DNA from: Paraburkholderia acidicola
GTDB lineage: Bacteria; Pseudomonadota; Gammaproteobacteria; Burkholderiales; Burkholderiaceae
Length of the DNA: 64,000 bases
Direction: 5' to 3'
Assembly (NCBI RefSeq): GCF_002362315.1
Contig: NZ_MTZV01000006.1
Location: 1,674,001 to 1,738,000, forward strand
Below are positions 27,439 to 36,400 of the stretch, piece by piece. Below the pieces are notes generated by a model. The model had not been told where the DNA came from and searched no databases. It saw only the letters and a list, made by a program, of their open reading frames with translations. Positions within the stretch are counted from its first letter, which is position 1, and the number at the start of each line of letters is the position of its first letter. The position numbers and the translations under genes were made by a program.

Positions 27439-29268
27439 ATGTGTGGAATTGTCGGAGCGGTGGCACAACGGGACATCCTGCCCAACCTGGTCGACGGTCT
27501 CAAGCGCCTCGAATACCGTGGCTACGACTCGTGCGGTGTCGCCGTCTATCGCGACCGGCAGTTGCTGCGCGCACGCAGTGTCGATCGGGTGGCGAACCTG
27601 CAGGACGACATCGCGAAGCGCGCGCTGTCCGGCTATACCGGCATCGCGCACACCCGTTGGGCGACGCACGGAAAACCCGTGACCGAAAACGCCCATCCGC
27701 ATTTTTCTCCCGATGAACAGACGCCGCGCATTGCGCTCTCGCACAACGGCATCATCGAGAACCACGATGCATTGCGCGCGATGCTGCAGGACCACGGCTA
27801 TGTATTCACGAGTCAGACCGATAGCGAAGTCATCGCGCATCTGATCGATCATCTGTACGACGGCGATCTCTTCGAGGCCGTGCAACAGGCGGTGCGCCAG
27901 TTACGCGGCAGCTATGCGATTGCCGTGCTTTGCCGCGACGAACCGCATCGCGTGGTCGGGGCCCGCGATGGTATGCCGCTCGTGATCGGCGTCGGTGAAG
28001 GCGAAAACTTTCTGGCCTCGGATGCGATTGCGCTATCGAACGTCACGGACCGGATCGTCTACCTGGAAAACGGCGACGTCGTCGACGTGCAGTTGTATCG
28101 CTACGCGATTGCGAATGCGCAGGGCCAGCGCACCGAGCGTCCGGTGCATACCGTGGCCGCGCATAGCGGTGCCGCCGATCTCGGCCTCTATCGCTACTAC
28201 ATGCAGAAGGAAATCTTCGAACAGCCGCGCGCCGTGACCGACACGCTGCAGGACATCACGTCGATCATGCCCGAGCTGTTCGGCGACTCTGCGTGGCGCG
28301 TGCTGAACAGTGTCGATTCCGTGCTGCTGCTCGCGTGCGGCGGCAGCTACCATGCGGCGTTGACGGCGCGTTACTGGATCGAGAGTCTGGCGCGGTTGCC
28401 TGTCAGCGTCGAGATCGCCAGCGAATACCGCTATCGCGACGGCGTGCCGAATCCGAACACACTGGTCGTCGCGGTATCGCAAAGCGGCGAGACCGCCGAT
28501 GTGCTCGGCGCGATGCAGGTGGCGACACAGCAAGGCATGCACAACACACTCGCGATCTGCAACGTGCCGAACAGCGCGCTGGCTCGTGAATGCGCATTGA
28601 CGTTCTTCACGCGCGCCGGCATCGAGATCGGTGTTGCTTCGACGAAGGCCTTTACGACGCAACTCGTTGCGCTGTTTCTGCTCGCGCTCACGCTGGCGCA
28701 GGTGCGCGGGCGACTATCCGACGAAGATGAACAGCAGCATCTGCGGGCGCTTAGGCATCTGCCCGATGCGATGACGAAGGTGCTTGCACTGGAACCGCAG
28801 ATCATCGCGTGGGCTGAAGAGCTGACTCGCAAGCAGAACATCCTCTTTCTCGGGCGCGGCATGCACTACCCCATCGCGATGGAAGGCGCGTTGAAGATGA
28901 AGGAGATTTCCTACATTCATGCGGAAGCGTATGCGGCGGGAGAATTGAAGCACGGTCCGCTTGCGTTGGTTAGCGATGAAATGCCTGTGGTCGCGGTTGC
29001 GCCTAACAATGCGCTGATCGAAAAGCTTAAGTCGAACATGCACGAGGTCAGCGCGCGTAGCGGGAAGCTTTTTGTCTTTGCTGATATCGACTGTGGGATT
29101 TCGCCGGGTGCCGGTATTGAGGTGATTCGGTTGACGGAGTACTACGGGCCGCTATCGCCGATCCTGCACACGATTCCGATGCAGTTGCTCGCTTTTCACG
29201 CGGCGCTCGCGCGGGGAACGGATATTGATAAGCCGAGGAATCTGGCGAAATCGGTGACGGTTGAGTAG
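27439..29268 (+). CDS. glmS: Glutamine--fructose-6-phosphate aminotransferase (isomerising)
   Basis: 609 residues, the standard length. It makes glucosamine-6-phosphate from fructose-6-phosphate and glutamine, the entry to peptidoglycan and LPS amino sugars. The N-terminal nucleophile is Cys2 in MCGIVGAVAQRD; the Ntn glutaminase domain runs to about residue 240 (HTRWATHGKP, SHNGIIENH). Two SIS domains follow, with LLACGGSYHAAL and AVSQSGETADVL in the first and YIHAEAYAAGELKHGPLAL in the second. The C-terminus is the conserved DKPRNLAKSVTVE. GGAG is eight bases before the ATG. No glmS ribozyme-like leader is seen, as expected outside Firmicutes. The 3' end is the recognised attTn7 region, and the accessory block begins right after it. 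Confidence 0.98.
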   Translation: MCGIVGAVAQRDILPNLVDGLKRLEYRGYDSCGVAVYRDRQLLRARSVDRVANLQDDIAKRALSGYTGIAHTRWATHGKPVTENAHPHFSPDEQTPRIALSHNGIIENHDALRAMLQDHGYVFTSQTDSEVIAHLIDHLYDGDLFEAVQQAVRQLRGSYAIAVLCRDEPHRVVGARDGMPLVIGVGEGENFLASDAIALSNVTDRIVYLENGDVVDVQLYRYAIANAQGQRTERPVHTVAAHSGAADLGLYRYYMQKEIFEQPRAVTDTLQDITSIMPELFGDSAWRVLNSVDSVLLLACGGSYHAALTARYWIESLARLPVSVEIASEYRYRDGVPNPNTLVVAVSQSGETADVLGAMQVATQQGMHNTLAICNVPNSALARECALTFFTRAGIEIGVASTKAFTTQLVALFLLALTLAQVRGRLSDEDEQQHLRALRHLPDAMTKVLALEPQIIAWAEELTRKQNILFLGRGMHYPIAMEGALKMKEISYIHAEAYAAGELKHGPLALVSDEMPVVAVAPNNALIEKLKSNMHEVSARSGKLFVFADIDCGISPGAGIEVIRLTEYYGPLSPILHTIPMQLLAFHAALARGTDIDKPRNLAKSVTVE

Positions 29269-29293
29269 GGGGGGGTGCCCGATTTCCGCGGTA
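29233..29293 (+). other. Candidate attTn7 region at the 3' end of glmS
   Basis: Tn7-family TnsD proteins recognise the last few dozen bases of glmS, and insertion occurs about 25 bp beyond the stop. The coding end (DKPRNLAKSVTVE then TAG) is intact and matches the conserved target. I see no Tn7 end repeats or tns genes in the window, so the element itself is not shown. The call rests on the position of the accessory genes. Confidence 0.55.
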
Positions 29294-29529
29294 AGTTTCG
29301 CGTCACAAGACAATATCGCAATTTGCAGCCTCAACTGAAAGCCTCCGGTCAAGTGAAGTTCGCATTAGCAGTGCCCTGGGACTTGTGGTGCGATATGTTG
29401 GATCAACGCGGCGGCGTCGTTCGCATCGGCACTAAAATGCCCTCAGCCACGCACGCGGTTACGCGACGCTCTCTATACCTCCGGCTTGCTCTTCCGCCCC
29501 AATGTCACCTCAAGCCAACGGCTCGTTGT
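29269..29529. other. Left junction of the accessory block, no gene
   Basis: 261 bp between the glmS stop and the stop of the minus-strand OLD-like gene. It begins with a run of seven G. A small hairpin, TGCGG/CCGCA, sits just at the end of the OLD-like frame. Sequence composition changes to a less GC-biased pattern here. A plus-strand open frame (29275-29595) has no recognisable product and is not annotated. Confidence 0.5.
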
Positions 29530-31371
29530 TCACTGCGGTTCTACCGCAACCCCAAAGTAGGCGATGCGCACTGCGTCCTGAAATGCGTTGGGTAATTGCC
29601 CTAGACTGTGGAGGCGCTCGACGTAACTCACAGCTGCGAATGGTTTGTTCTTTCCAGGTGCTTGATAACCCAACAAGCCCTCAAGGTCCGGAGATACAAG
29701 GTGCACTTGGGCGACTCCATTCGGCAAGAGAGCGAGAATTCTCCGGTTTTCCGCTTGCGAGACGGCGTTCCCCGAGTCTTCATCATGAAGCACGCGATAC
29801 GGAATATCGAATGCGTTGAGCACCCTAAGAAACGCAACAATATTGTTTTTCCCGTTGCAGTCAATTAGCGCCACTTCGCGACGCAGCCGCGGATGTCGCT
29901 CAAATAGCCCCATCAGCTCTGCCGCACGCTCGAATGCGGCGATGGCGCTGAACTCCTCCAGCAATACCACGCGCTTTGCGAAGAAAAGCTCATTGACTGT
30001 CGGGTCGAACTTCGCAACTGTGTTCAAGCGAAGCTTATCAGCGTGGTTTCCTTCACCGGGAAACAACTCTTCGGTCACTTGATTGACCGCCGTATCCCCC
30101 TGAGCATTCTTGAACATTCGTACAATTGCGCGATAGTTGTCAGCGATGTCCAGAAAAATTGGAGAGTGCGTACAACACGCAACCTGCGTTCCCCCTTGCG
30201 AGGCGAGCCGCTGCAACACGTCCCGCATGAGCCGCTCCATTTGCGGATGGAGATAGAGCTCGGGTTCTTCGACGAGCAGTATCGTAGACCGGCGCGGTCC
30301 AACTTGAATTCCGGCCGCCGGCTCTGCCTGGGCATCAGCTAGCTGCTGTAGGAGCGTGATAATTAGAGTTCGCTGAAGGCCGTGGCCTTGATGACCCACT
30401 TCGGTTTCGATTCCAGCAAGTGTGTCGCGAATCACCAGGGACGTTGATGGAAGCACCATCGTGCGAGTCTGAGGCGCTTCCGTGCGTATCACCGCGTGGC
30501 CGCCAACCACCTCGTTCAGGCTTCGATTGATACGCTCCTGAAGGTCTCTGACTTCTTGTGCCTGGCGTTCAGGATGTGCTTCATCTGGCCTAAATAGGGC
30601 GAGCACCTCGTCCATCGCCGCCTGAAGGCGCGTCATTTCCGGACGCTGCATCAGGCTGCGTTCGATAATTAGGTTCACAAGCTTGCCAAATGTCGACGCG
30701 TCCTTCGCGTTCGTCTCGTCGCTGGCCTCCTGTACTGCTCTCACCAGTATCGGACGCGGAAGGATGGAGTTAGCATTGCTCTTCCAGTTCCCTCCACCGC
30801 CCGGGTTAGGCACCCAGTTCGGTGCGTCTCGCACAATCAGGTCCGGACGCTGTTGGCGCACCACGGCTCTGAGAGCATCCTTTTGTACAGCGTTCGGGCG
30901 CGCTCCACGGTCCTGCAAAGCCTCGATTAGAGGTCGATATTGCTCAGGAAACGCTCCCCAAGTATTGTCTGCTTCGGGCCAATCGACGAACCGCTCCGTG
31001 CTCGAATATGAGAAAAGTTGCTCCTTCCATCCGCCGGCTTCGCCATCATTGCCTGCCTCGTACCAGTACTTCTTTTTCAAGATCCATCGCTCACCGTCCA
31101 TACGTCCACGAACGGCAGTTTGATCCTTCTCTTCGTCACTCAAGTTATCGAAATACCCGGTGAGTTCGATAGCACGCGGCTCCTCCGCTTGATGCCTTCG
31201 AAACAGTGACACGTCTTTGATCGCGCTTCCGCTGAGAAAAGTGGCAATCGCTGACAGAACCGATGATTTTCCAACATTGTTCTCGCCGATGAGGACGAGC
31301 ATGTCCGTCCACTCAAGCCTCGCGTACTCGATACATTTGAAGTTGCGAATTTCGAAACGCACTAACCTCAT
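29530..31371 (-). CDS. OLD-family ATPase with degenerate-looking TOPRIM nuclease domain
   Basis: 613 residues. An SMC/RecF-like ATPase comes first: FEIRNFKCIEYARL, Walker A GENNVGKSS at about 29-37, a signature-like GHQGHGLQRT near 327, and Walker B ILLVEEPELYLHP near 364-376, followed by CTHSPIFLD. A C-terminal TOPRIM-like region (about 465-560) has VVLLEEFSAIAAFE, ALIDCNGKNN and HDEDSG, the pattern of OLD nucleases. The usual EGxxE motif reads EEFSA here, so the second acidic residue is missing at its normal place. GGAGG lies five bases before the ATG at 31371. It is the last of three minus-strand accessory genes. No adjacent UvrD-like helicase is present, so this is not a Gabija pair; a stand-alone OLD-type defence or repair nuclease is the likely identity. 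Confidence 0.85.
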   Translation of the reverse strand: MRLVRFEIRNFKCIEYARLEWTDMLVLIGENNVGKSSVLSAIATFLSGSAIKDVSLFRRHQAEEPRAIELTGYFDNLSDEEKDQTAVRGRMDGERWILKKKYWYEAGNDGEAGGWKEQLFSYSSTERFVDWPEADNTWGAFPEQYRPLIEALQDRGARPNAVQKDALRAVVRQQRPDLIVRDAPNWVPNPGGGGNWKSNANSILPRPILVRAVQEASDETNAKDASTFGKLVNLIIERSLMQRPEMTRLQAAMDEVLALFRPDEAHPERQAQEVRDLQERINRSLNEVVGGHAVIRTEAPQTRTMVLPSTSLVIRDTLAGIETEVGHQGHGLQRTLIITLLQQLADAQAEPAAGIQVGPRRSTILLVEEPELYLHPQMERLMRDVLQRLASQGGTQVACCTHSPIFLDIADNYRAIVRMFKNAQGDTAVNQVTEELFPGEGNHADKLRLNTVAKFDPTVNELFFAKRVVLLEEFSAIAAFERAAELMGLFERHPRLRREVALIDCNGKNNIVAFLRVLNAFDIPYRVLHDEDSGNAVSQAENRRILALLPNGVAQVHLVSPDLEGLLGYQAPGKNKPFAAVSYVERLHSLGQLPNAFQDAVRIAYFGVAVEPQ

Positions 31372-31559
31372 TGTCTCCTCCATCGATGTTCTGGATAACC
31401 TCTCCGAAATATATTTTGCTGTTCTTCAAGTAGAGCTTCGTTTTTTGCGAGCGTCGTGTGTCACCAATCGGACTCGCGCAAACAGACGCGCCATCCTGCC
31501 CCAAGGTTCTGGAGTGATTTCAGTGGGTATTCCGATCTCCGCTTTTCTTCGATAAAACG

Positions 31560-33089
31560 TCACTGTTCGGCTACCTTACCGGTAGTCGCAATTTCCGTAA
31601 GGACCACCTTCTGGTCGGTGTACCACCGGAGGAGGCACTCGCGGTCATGGCATTGCTGTTCGCGGTAATTCCATTGCGCGCGGGACCGCTCCTTGAATGC
31701 GGCGGAATCATTCGTCGCTGCCTTTGCCTTGGCAAAAATGGCTGCTAACTGAACGTCGTCAGCGGCTAGTTCTGCATCACCGCAAATGATGTGCTCGGCA
31801 TCGGAGCGTGCATTTTCACAGTTAAAACTTGCCTGCAAAGAGGACGCCATCGGTGCAGGTTGTGATGCAACTGTCGCCATCGGCGCGTCTCCACCGGTCC
31901 CCGTTCCGTTCTCTTGTACCCAACTGGCCAACGGGGTCGCACTCAGAGGCAGGTCCGGCCATTGGTACGACCTTGTGGAGGCGTTGCCGGAGGAGCTTGA
32001 GATTTCCTTCACGATAATCACCCCTTTGCCAGTCGCGACGTTGATGGCGAAAGCAGCCTGATCGCTGTTGCACGCATGTTCTTTACATCCCTGCGCGACC
32101 ATGTAGCCGCCTTGCAACTGCATGCCCGCAGAGTTGGTAACGGCGAGCCGCTCCGAGATTTTCCTCCACTCGGTGCGCGAGATGCCGTTGAACGCGGACC
32201 GGAAGCGCTTGTCGTTCACGACGTCTGAAGGATACTTGCCTGCTAGCCAGCTGAAGTCCTCGACTGGCTGGCTTCGATTGTCTGCCGGAGCGGCGACCAC
32301 GCCCGGCGCCGTGCCAATCGTACCGGCGGTTGCGGGCGTAACAGCGTCTGCCTGGTGCGTGACCTGCTCGACAGCGCCGTAAGGAGTGGCTTGATGCGGA
32401 TACACGATCAGGGTATATGCAGCAGCAGCCGCGACGGCTGCCGCAAAGCCTGCTGCCTTGAGTGGAACGTAGTCGTTGTGAGCACGTACGGTCGGTCGGG
32501 GCGTCACTTCCACCACTAGCTGAGACTCAAACCATTCGTTCGCTTCCTCAATCGCTTCGGAGGCGACCGCTTTCTTACGGATGAAGCTGAATGCCTTGTA
32601 CCCCCCATATGCAAGTGCGAGTCCGGTCAGAGCGAGCCCGGTGGGCACGCTTAATACGACAATCAGCAGGCTTCCCAACAGCCCTGCAAACAGGGGACCC
32701 ATGAAGTCCGGGGCGCGCGGCCATGCACGCACTCTCGCCAAAAGAGTGCCTGCGGCGGTCTGTAGATCGCGGTAGCCTCCGCGAGCAGCAGCACATCGCC
32801 GCTCCAGCTCGTAAACCGCCAACATGGCTTTCTCTTTCTCGGCAAGAGAAACTGTCCCAATATCAATGGCCAGCTTGACGGCTTTCGTCGTCAGCGACAA
32901 ATCGTGAGACAGCGTGTTGAGGAACGGTTGATGCTCTTCAAGAGTAACGGCTTCGCTGATGTCGGCCTCATCAACGTAAACGCCGTGCGAGAAGAAATAC
33001 TGCAACAGGGCGTTTGTTGTGCGAGCTCGCACCATATGCACAAACTCCTGTGTCGCCTGTTCCCTTTTCGAAAGATTTTCAGTATTCAT
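31560..33089 (-). CDS. Membrane protein with Ivy-like and LprI/DUF1311-like domains
   Basis: 509 residues. Residues 1-125 are hydrophilic and helical. Two close helices (about 130-150 and 150-168) form a hairpin ending in a positive FIRKKAV. A third helix lies at 212-230. This predicts the N-terminus and the 170-210 segment in the cytoplasm and everything after 231 in the periplasm. After a Thr/Ala/Pro linker, residues 278-362 resemble Ivy-type lysozyme inhibitors: FSWLAGKYPSDVV, RFRSAFNGIS, and the CxxHxC loop GCKEHACN. Residues 420-495 match the LprI/DUF1311 pattern: SFNCENARSDAEHIICGDAE, LAADDVQLAAIF, and paired Cys in QQCHDRECLLRWYTDQ. It lies between the Hhe-type and OLD-type genes on the same strand. 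Such proteins inhibit lysozymes in other species; a role against phage endolysin here is my inference. The ribosome binding site is weak. Confidence 0.75.
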   Translation of the reverse strand: MNTENLSKREQATQEFVHMVRARTTNALLQYFFSHGVYVDEADISEAVTLEEHQPFLNTLSHDLSLTTKAVKLAIDIGTVSLAEKEKAMLAVYELERRCAAARGGYRDLQTAAGTLLARVRAWPRAPDFMGPLFAGLLGSLLIVVLSVPTGLALTGLALAYGGYKAFSFIRKKAVASEAIEEANEWFESQLVVEVTPRPTVRAHNDYVPLKAAGFAAAVAAAAAYTLIVYPHQATPYGAVEQVTHQADAVTPATAGTIGTAPGVVAAPADNRSQPVEDFSWLAGKYPSDVVNDKRFRSAFNGISRTEWRKISERLAVTNSAGMQLQGGYMVAQGCKEHACNSDQAAFAINVATGKGVIIVKEISSSSGNASTRSYQWPDLPLSATPLASWVQENGTGTGGDAPMATVASQPAPMASSLQASFNCENARSDAEHIICGDAELAADDVQLAAIFAKAKAATNDSAAFKERSRAQWNYREQQCHDRECLLRWYTDQKVVLTEIATTGKVAEQ

Positions 33090-33440
33090 ATATCCAAAGC
33101 CCGTGCTCGCGGTCGCGCCGGGACCAGCCCGGCGATTTGATTTCTAGCCTCTTAGATTTGTCATGCATCTGACTCCGGTTCTCGGAATATTTGCTGAGAC
33201 ACAATCGCGCATGTTGTAGGTGAAGCACTTCCCACCGAAAGACGCGCTGATTCCGCTTTTGCTGAGATCGATGCGGATACTAGGCGCAATTTTTATGCGC
33301 TTCCTGACGCCTCAACCCATGTTGACTCCCCGTGGGCCTTGTCCAGGGGCAGGTCGTACCCCTGCGCAACAAGACAAAAAGTCTGCTTGTCATTCCGACG
33401 GCCGGACACTGGACGTACGGGCCGCCGGGTCAACGTATCT
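33090..33440. other. Gap between the Hhe-type and lysozyme-inhibitor-like genes
   Basis: 351 bp. A 6-bp hairpin, CAGGGG/CCCCTG (33344-33364), lies 77-97 bp beyond the stop of the large gene on the minus strand and could attenuate its transcript. The remainder probably holds the promoter of the membrane protein gene. A plus-strand open frame (33332-33673) overlaps the end of the large gene and shows no coding features. Confidence 0.45.
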
Positions 33441-36400
33441 TCAAACGTCGGCCCCACGAGAATAGGAGCTGCGCGCCTCCAGCCAAGCTAACGCCAAGCG
33501 TGCTCTGGTACCCGCGTTCAGCTTGCGAAGACCAACTTCCCGAGCCATCGCAAGTACACCGGATACTTCGTCGTGCCCCGCACGCATCATTTCACATGCG
33601 AGTGCTAGAAGTTCAGCAAGCGAAATTTCATCGACAGACCGAGCCGCGCCATCCACAGGTCGCCGGAATCTAATCTGCACATCACCGGAGTCGCCTTTAG
33701 CATGAAAGAACGTACCCACATCCTCTGCATCTCCCTTGTAGTGCTGAGATGCTAGCCGTATTACACGGTCCTGAATTTTTGCGCCGGTTCGAACCCAGCC
33801 ATGAGCTCGCGCGATACGACGCGCCAAAACCTCATCCCGAACCGGACCCTCCACACGTACTACATGTTCAATCAAACGCAAAAGCATCGGGTCGTATGCG
33901 ACGTCGAAGAATGCGTTGGCATCAACTTCGTAACCCTCCACCGCAAGGTCGACCTCGACGAAGCGCGCCTCGATTTGGTCGTTCGAATGCGCCGCGACCG
34001 CATTGCATCCATAAGTGGTCGGAGGCATCGCGCTGTCTTCTGGCTTATCAGTCGTGGCTTCGACGTGCTCAACAGTGTCTATTGAATTGCCTGCCCTCTC
34101 GTCAGGCATTGCCATGACGTTCGCGATGACCTGCTCTGCCAGGACGCTCGCTTCTTGCACGGTTTTTGCCCGATTTGCGCGTTGCCCATTCAACAAAGCA
34201 TTGAGCTGGTCGTGAATCTGCTCGGCGGTTCCCTGCATATCAATCCACCAGTCGGTCGACCAGATGCGCAAAATGTCCCAGCCAAGCCCACGCAACACTT
34301 GCTCACGCAACTTGTCCCGGTCGCGTGCTGTGGCGGAACGATGATAAGTTGCTCCGTCACATTCGACACCCGCGAGGTATCGACCTGGAGCGTCCGGGTC
34401 GACGACGCCAAGGTCGATACGGAAGGCCGATACACCGACCTGAGAATGCAACGCCCATCCCTTCTGAGTCAACGCAATCGCGACGGCCTTTTCGAAAGGA
34501 CTTTCAAAGTCGCCAACGCTGCCCGCGACCACTTCGCCCAATGCACGTGCACCGCGGTCCGCAAACTCGAGGAAGTGTTTCAAATCGCGTACACCCAGTG
34601 CCTGCGTTCTCGACAGGTCCATCTGTTCCGGCCTGAAGCTGCCAAAGACGCGCAACTCCTGACGGGCACGGGTGATGGCAACGTTCAATCGACGCTCACC
34701 GCCCTGCTGGTTCATTGGCCCGAAGTTCATCGGCATCGTGCCATCGATACCTGGACCATAGGTGATGGAGAAGTACATGACGTCCCGCTCATCACCTTGC
34801 ACGCTTTCGAGATTCTTGACGAATACTGGTTCAAGCTGCGCCTCAAGGAAGTACGGTTCGATAGTCGGGTCCTTACGGCGCTCCTCGTCCAGTAAGTCCT
34901 CGATAAGAGATTGCTGCTCGGCGTTGAACGTGACGACGCCAATAGTGAGTCCACTATCACGGAAGCCCGACGACTTCATTCTGCCAACAAGGTCGGCGAC
35001 GAGCGCTTTCGCTTCCGGCTTGTTTGTCCGAGCGCCACCGCGTTCGTACTGTCCGTTCGAGACGTGGTTAAAGCTCACTGCCCGATCGCTCGTCACCGGG
35101 CTTGGGAACGTTACGAGGTCCCCACCGTAATAGCGATAATTTGAGAACGCAATCAGGCTTTCGTGACGACTCCGATAGTGCCACGACAGCTTCATCGTCG
35201 GCAGGTTTGCACCGATACACTCTTCGAGAATACTTTCGAGCTCGGTCTCGACATCGACGTCGTCGACGTCAGACTCCGCCCGGTCGAAGAAACTTGTTGG
35301 CGGCAGTTGCTTCGGGTCACCCACCATGATTACCTGTTTCGCGCGCGCCATGGCGCCGATAGCGTCCCACACCGGAATCTGAGAGGCCTCGTCGAAAACA
35401 ACCACATCGAAATTGGCTGTTTCCGCCGGCAGATACTGGGCGATGGACAGTGGACTCATTAATAGACACGGCGTCAGACGCATCACCGCACTCGAAGCTT
35501 GCGACATCAGTTCACGAAGCGGCAGATGGCGAGTCTTCTTCTGCATTTCATATCGTAGAAGACCCCACTCTGAGCTCCGAGATACCCGCTCTGGAGAAGG
35601 GTGCCCAGCAGAAAGCTGCGCTCGGACCCACGCCTGCGTAAGATTAATGAAGCGTTCGTCGAGCTCGCGGAAATCGCGAATGCGCTTTTCGTGCTCCGCA
35701 GACACGAATGTGCGCAGAACCTCGTCGGCATCGACCACTGCGTTGAGCCACCAACGGCAATAATCTGTCTCGAACGTCTCCTGGACGCGGCCTAGCTGAA
35801 CTTCGCCCTGTTCGAGCCCGCTGACGATGGGAGCGAGTCCGAGCGAAAACGCCTGCTGACGCGCCTTGCGCCAGGCGCACCATGCGTGCAAACGATTTGC
35901 CGAGCGAATTACGTCGTCTGCCCGCTTTGCCATTTGCGTTGGCAGCAGCTCCCCGAGCGTCGCCTTGTCGAACTCGGGTACTCCGCTCGCGCGGGAGAAA
36001 CGCGCGACCGCATCGTTCAATACCTGTAGTGCCCCGATATAAGTGTGGCCCGCTCCGGCGACAACACCGGTTGGTTCCAGAAGAACGTTGCTGTCGCCAA
36101 GCAAAAGTCCGACTGGGGCCTTTACTGCCGCGAGTGTTTCGGGGTTGCTAGCGAGGTTGGCAAGCGCCGCCGACAATGCCTCGAAGAACTTGAGGACAGG
36201 TTCGATTCCCTCAATTTTTGTTTGCAGGCCACTCCACAGACCAGACGTCTTGGCATTCAAGTCCTGGTAGTCCTGCAAACGACCTTGCAGCGAGACCATC
36301 TCACGCATCTTTTTCAAGTCGGCAGCGGCGGTCGCGCCAGCGCAACCATTTTCAATGGCGACCAACCCCTCGTCCTGCCAATTGCTAGTGGCACGGGCGG

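Noticed and set aside
29530..31371. OLD-type gene as part of a Gabija (GajA/GajB) system
   Set aside because: There is no adjacent UvrD-like GajB gene; the neighbour is a membrane protein, and the only helicase is the much larger Hhe-type protein.
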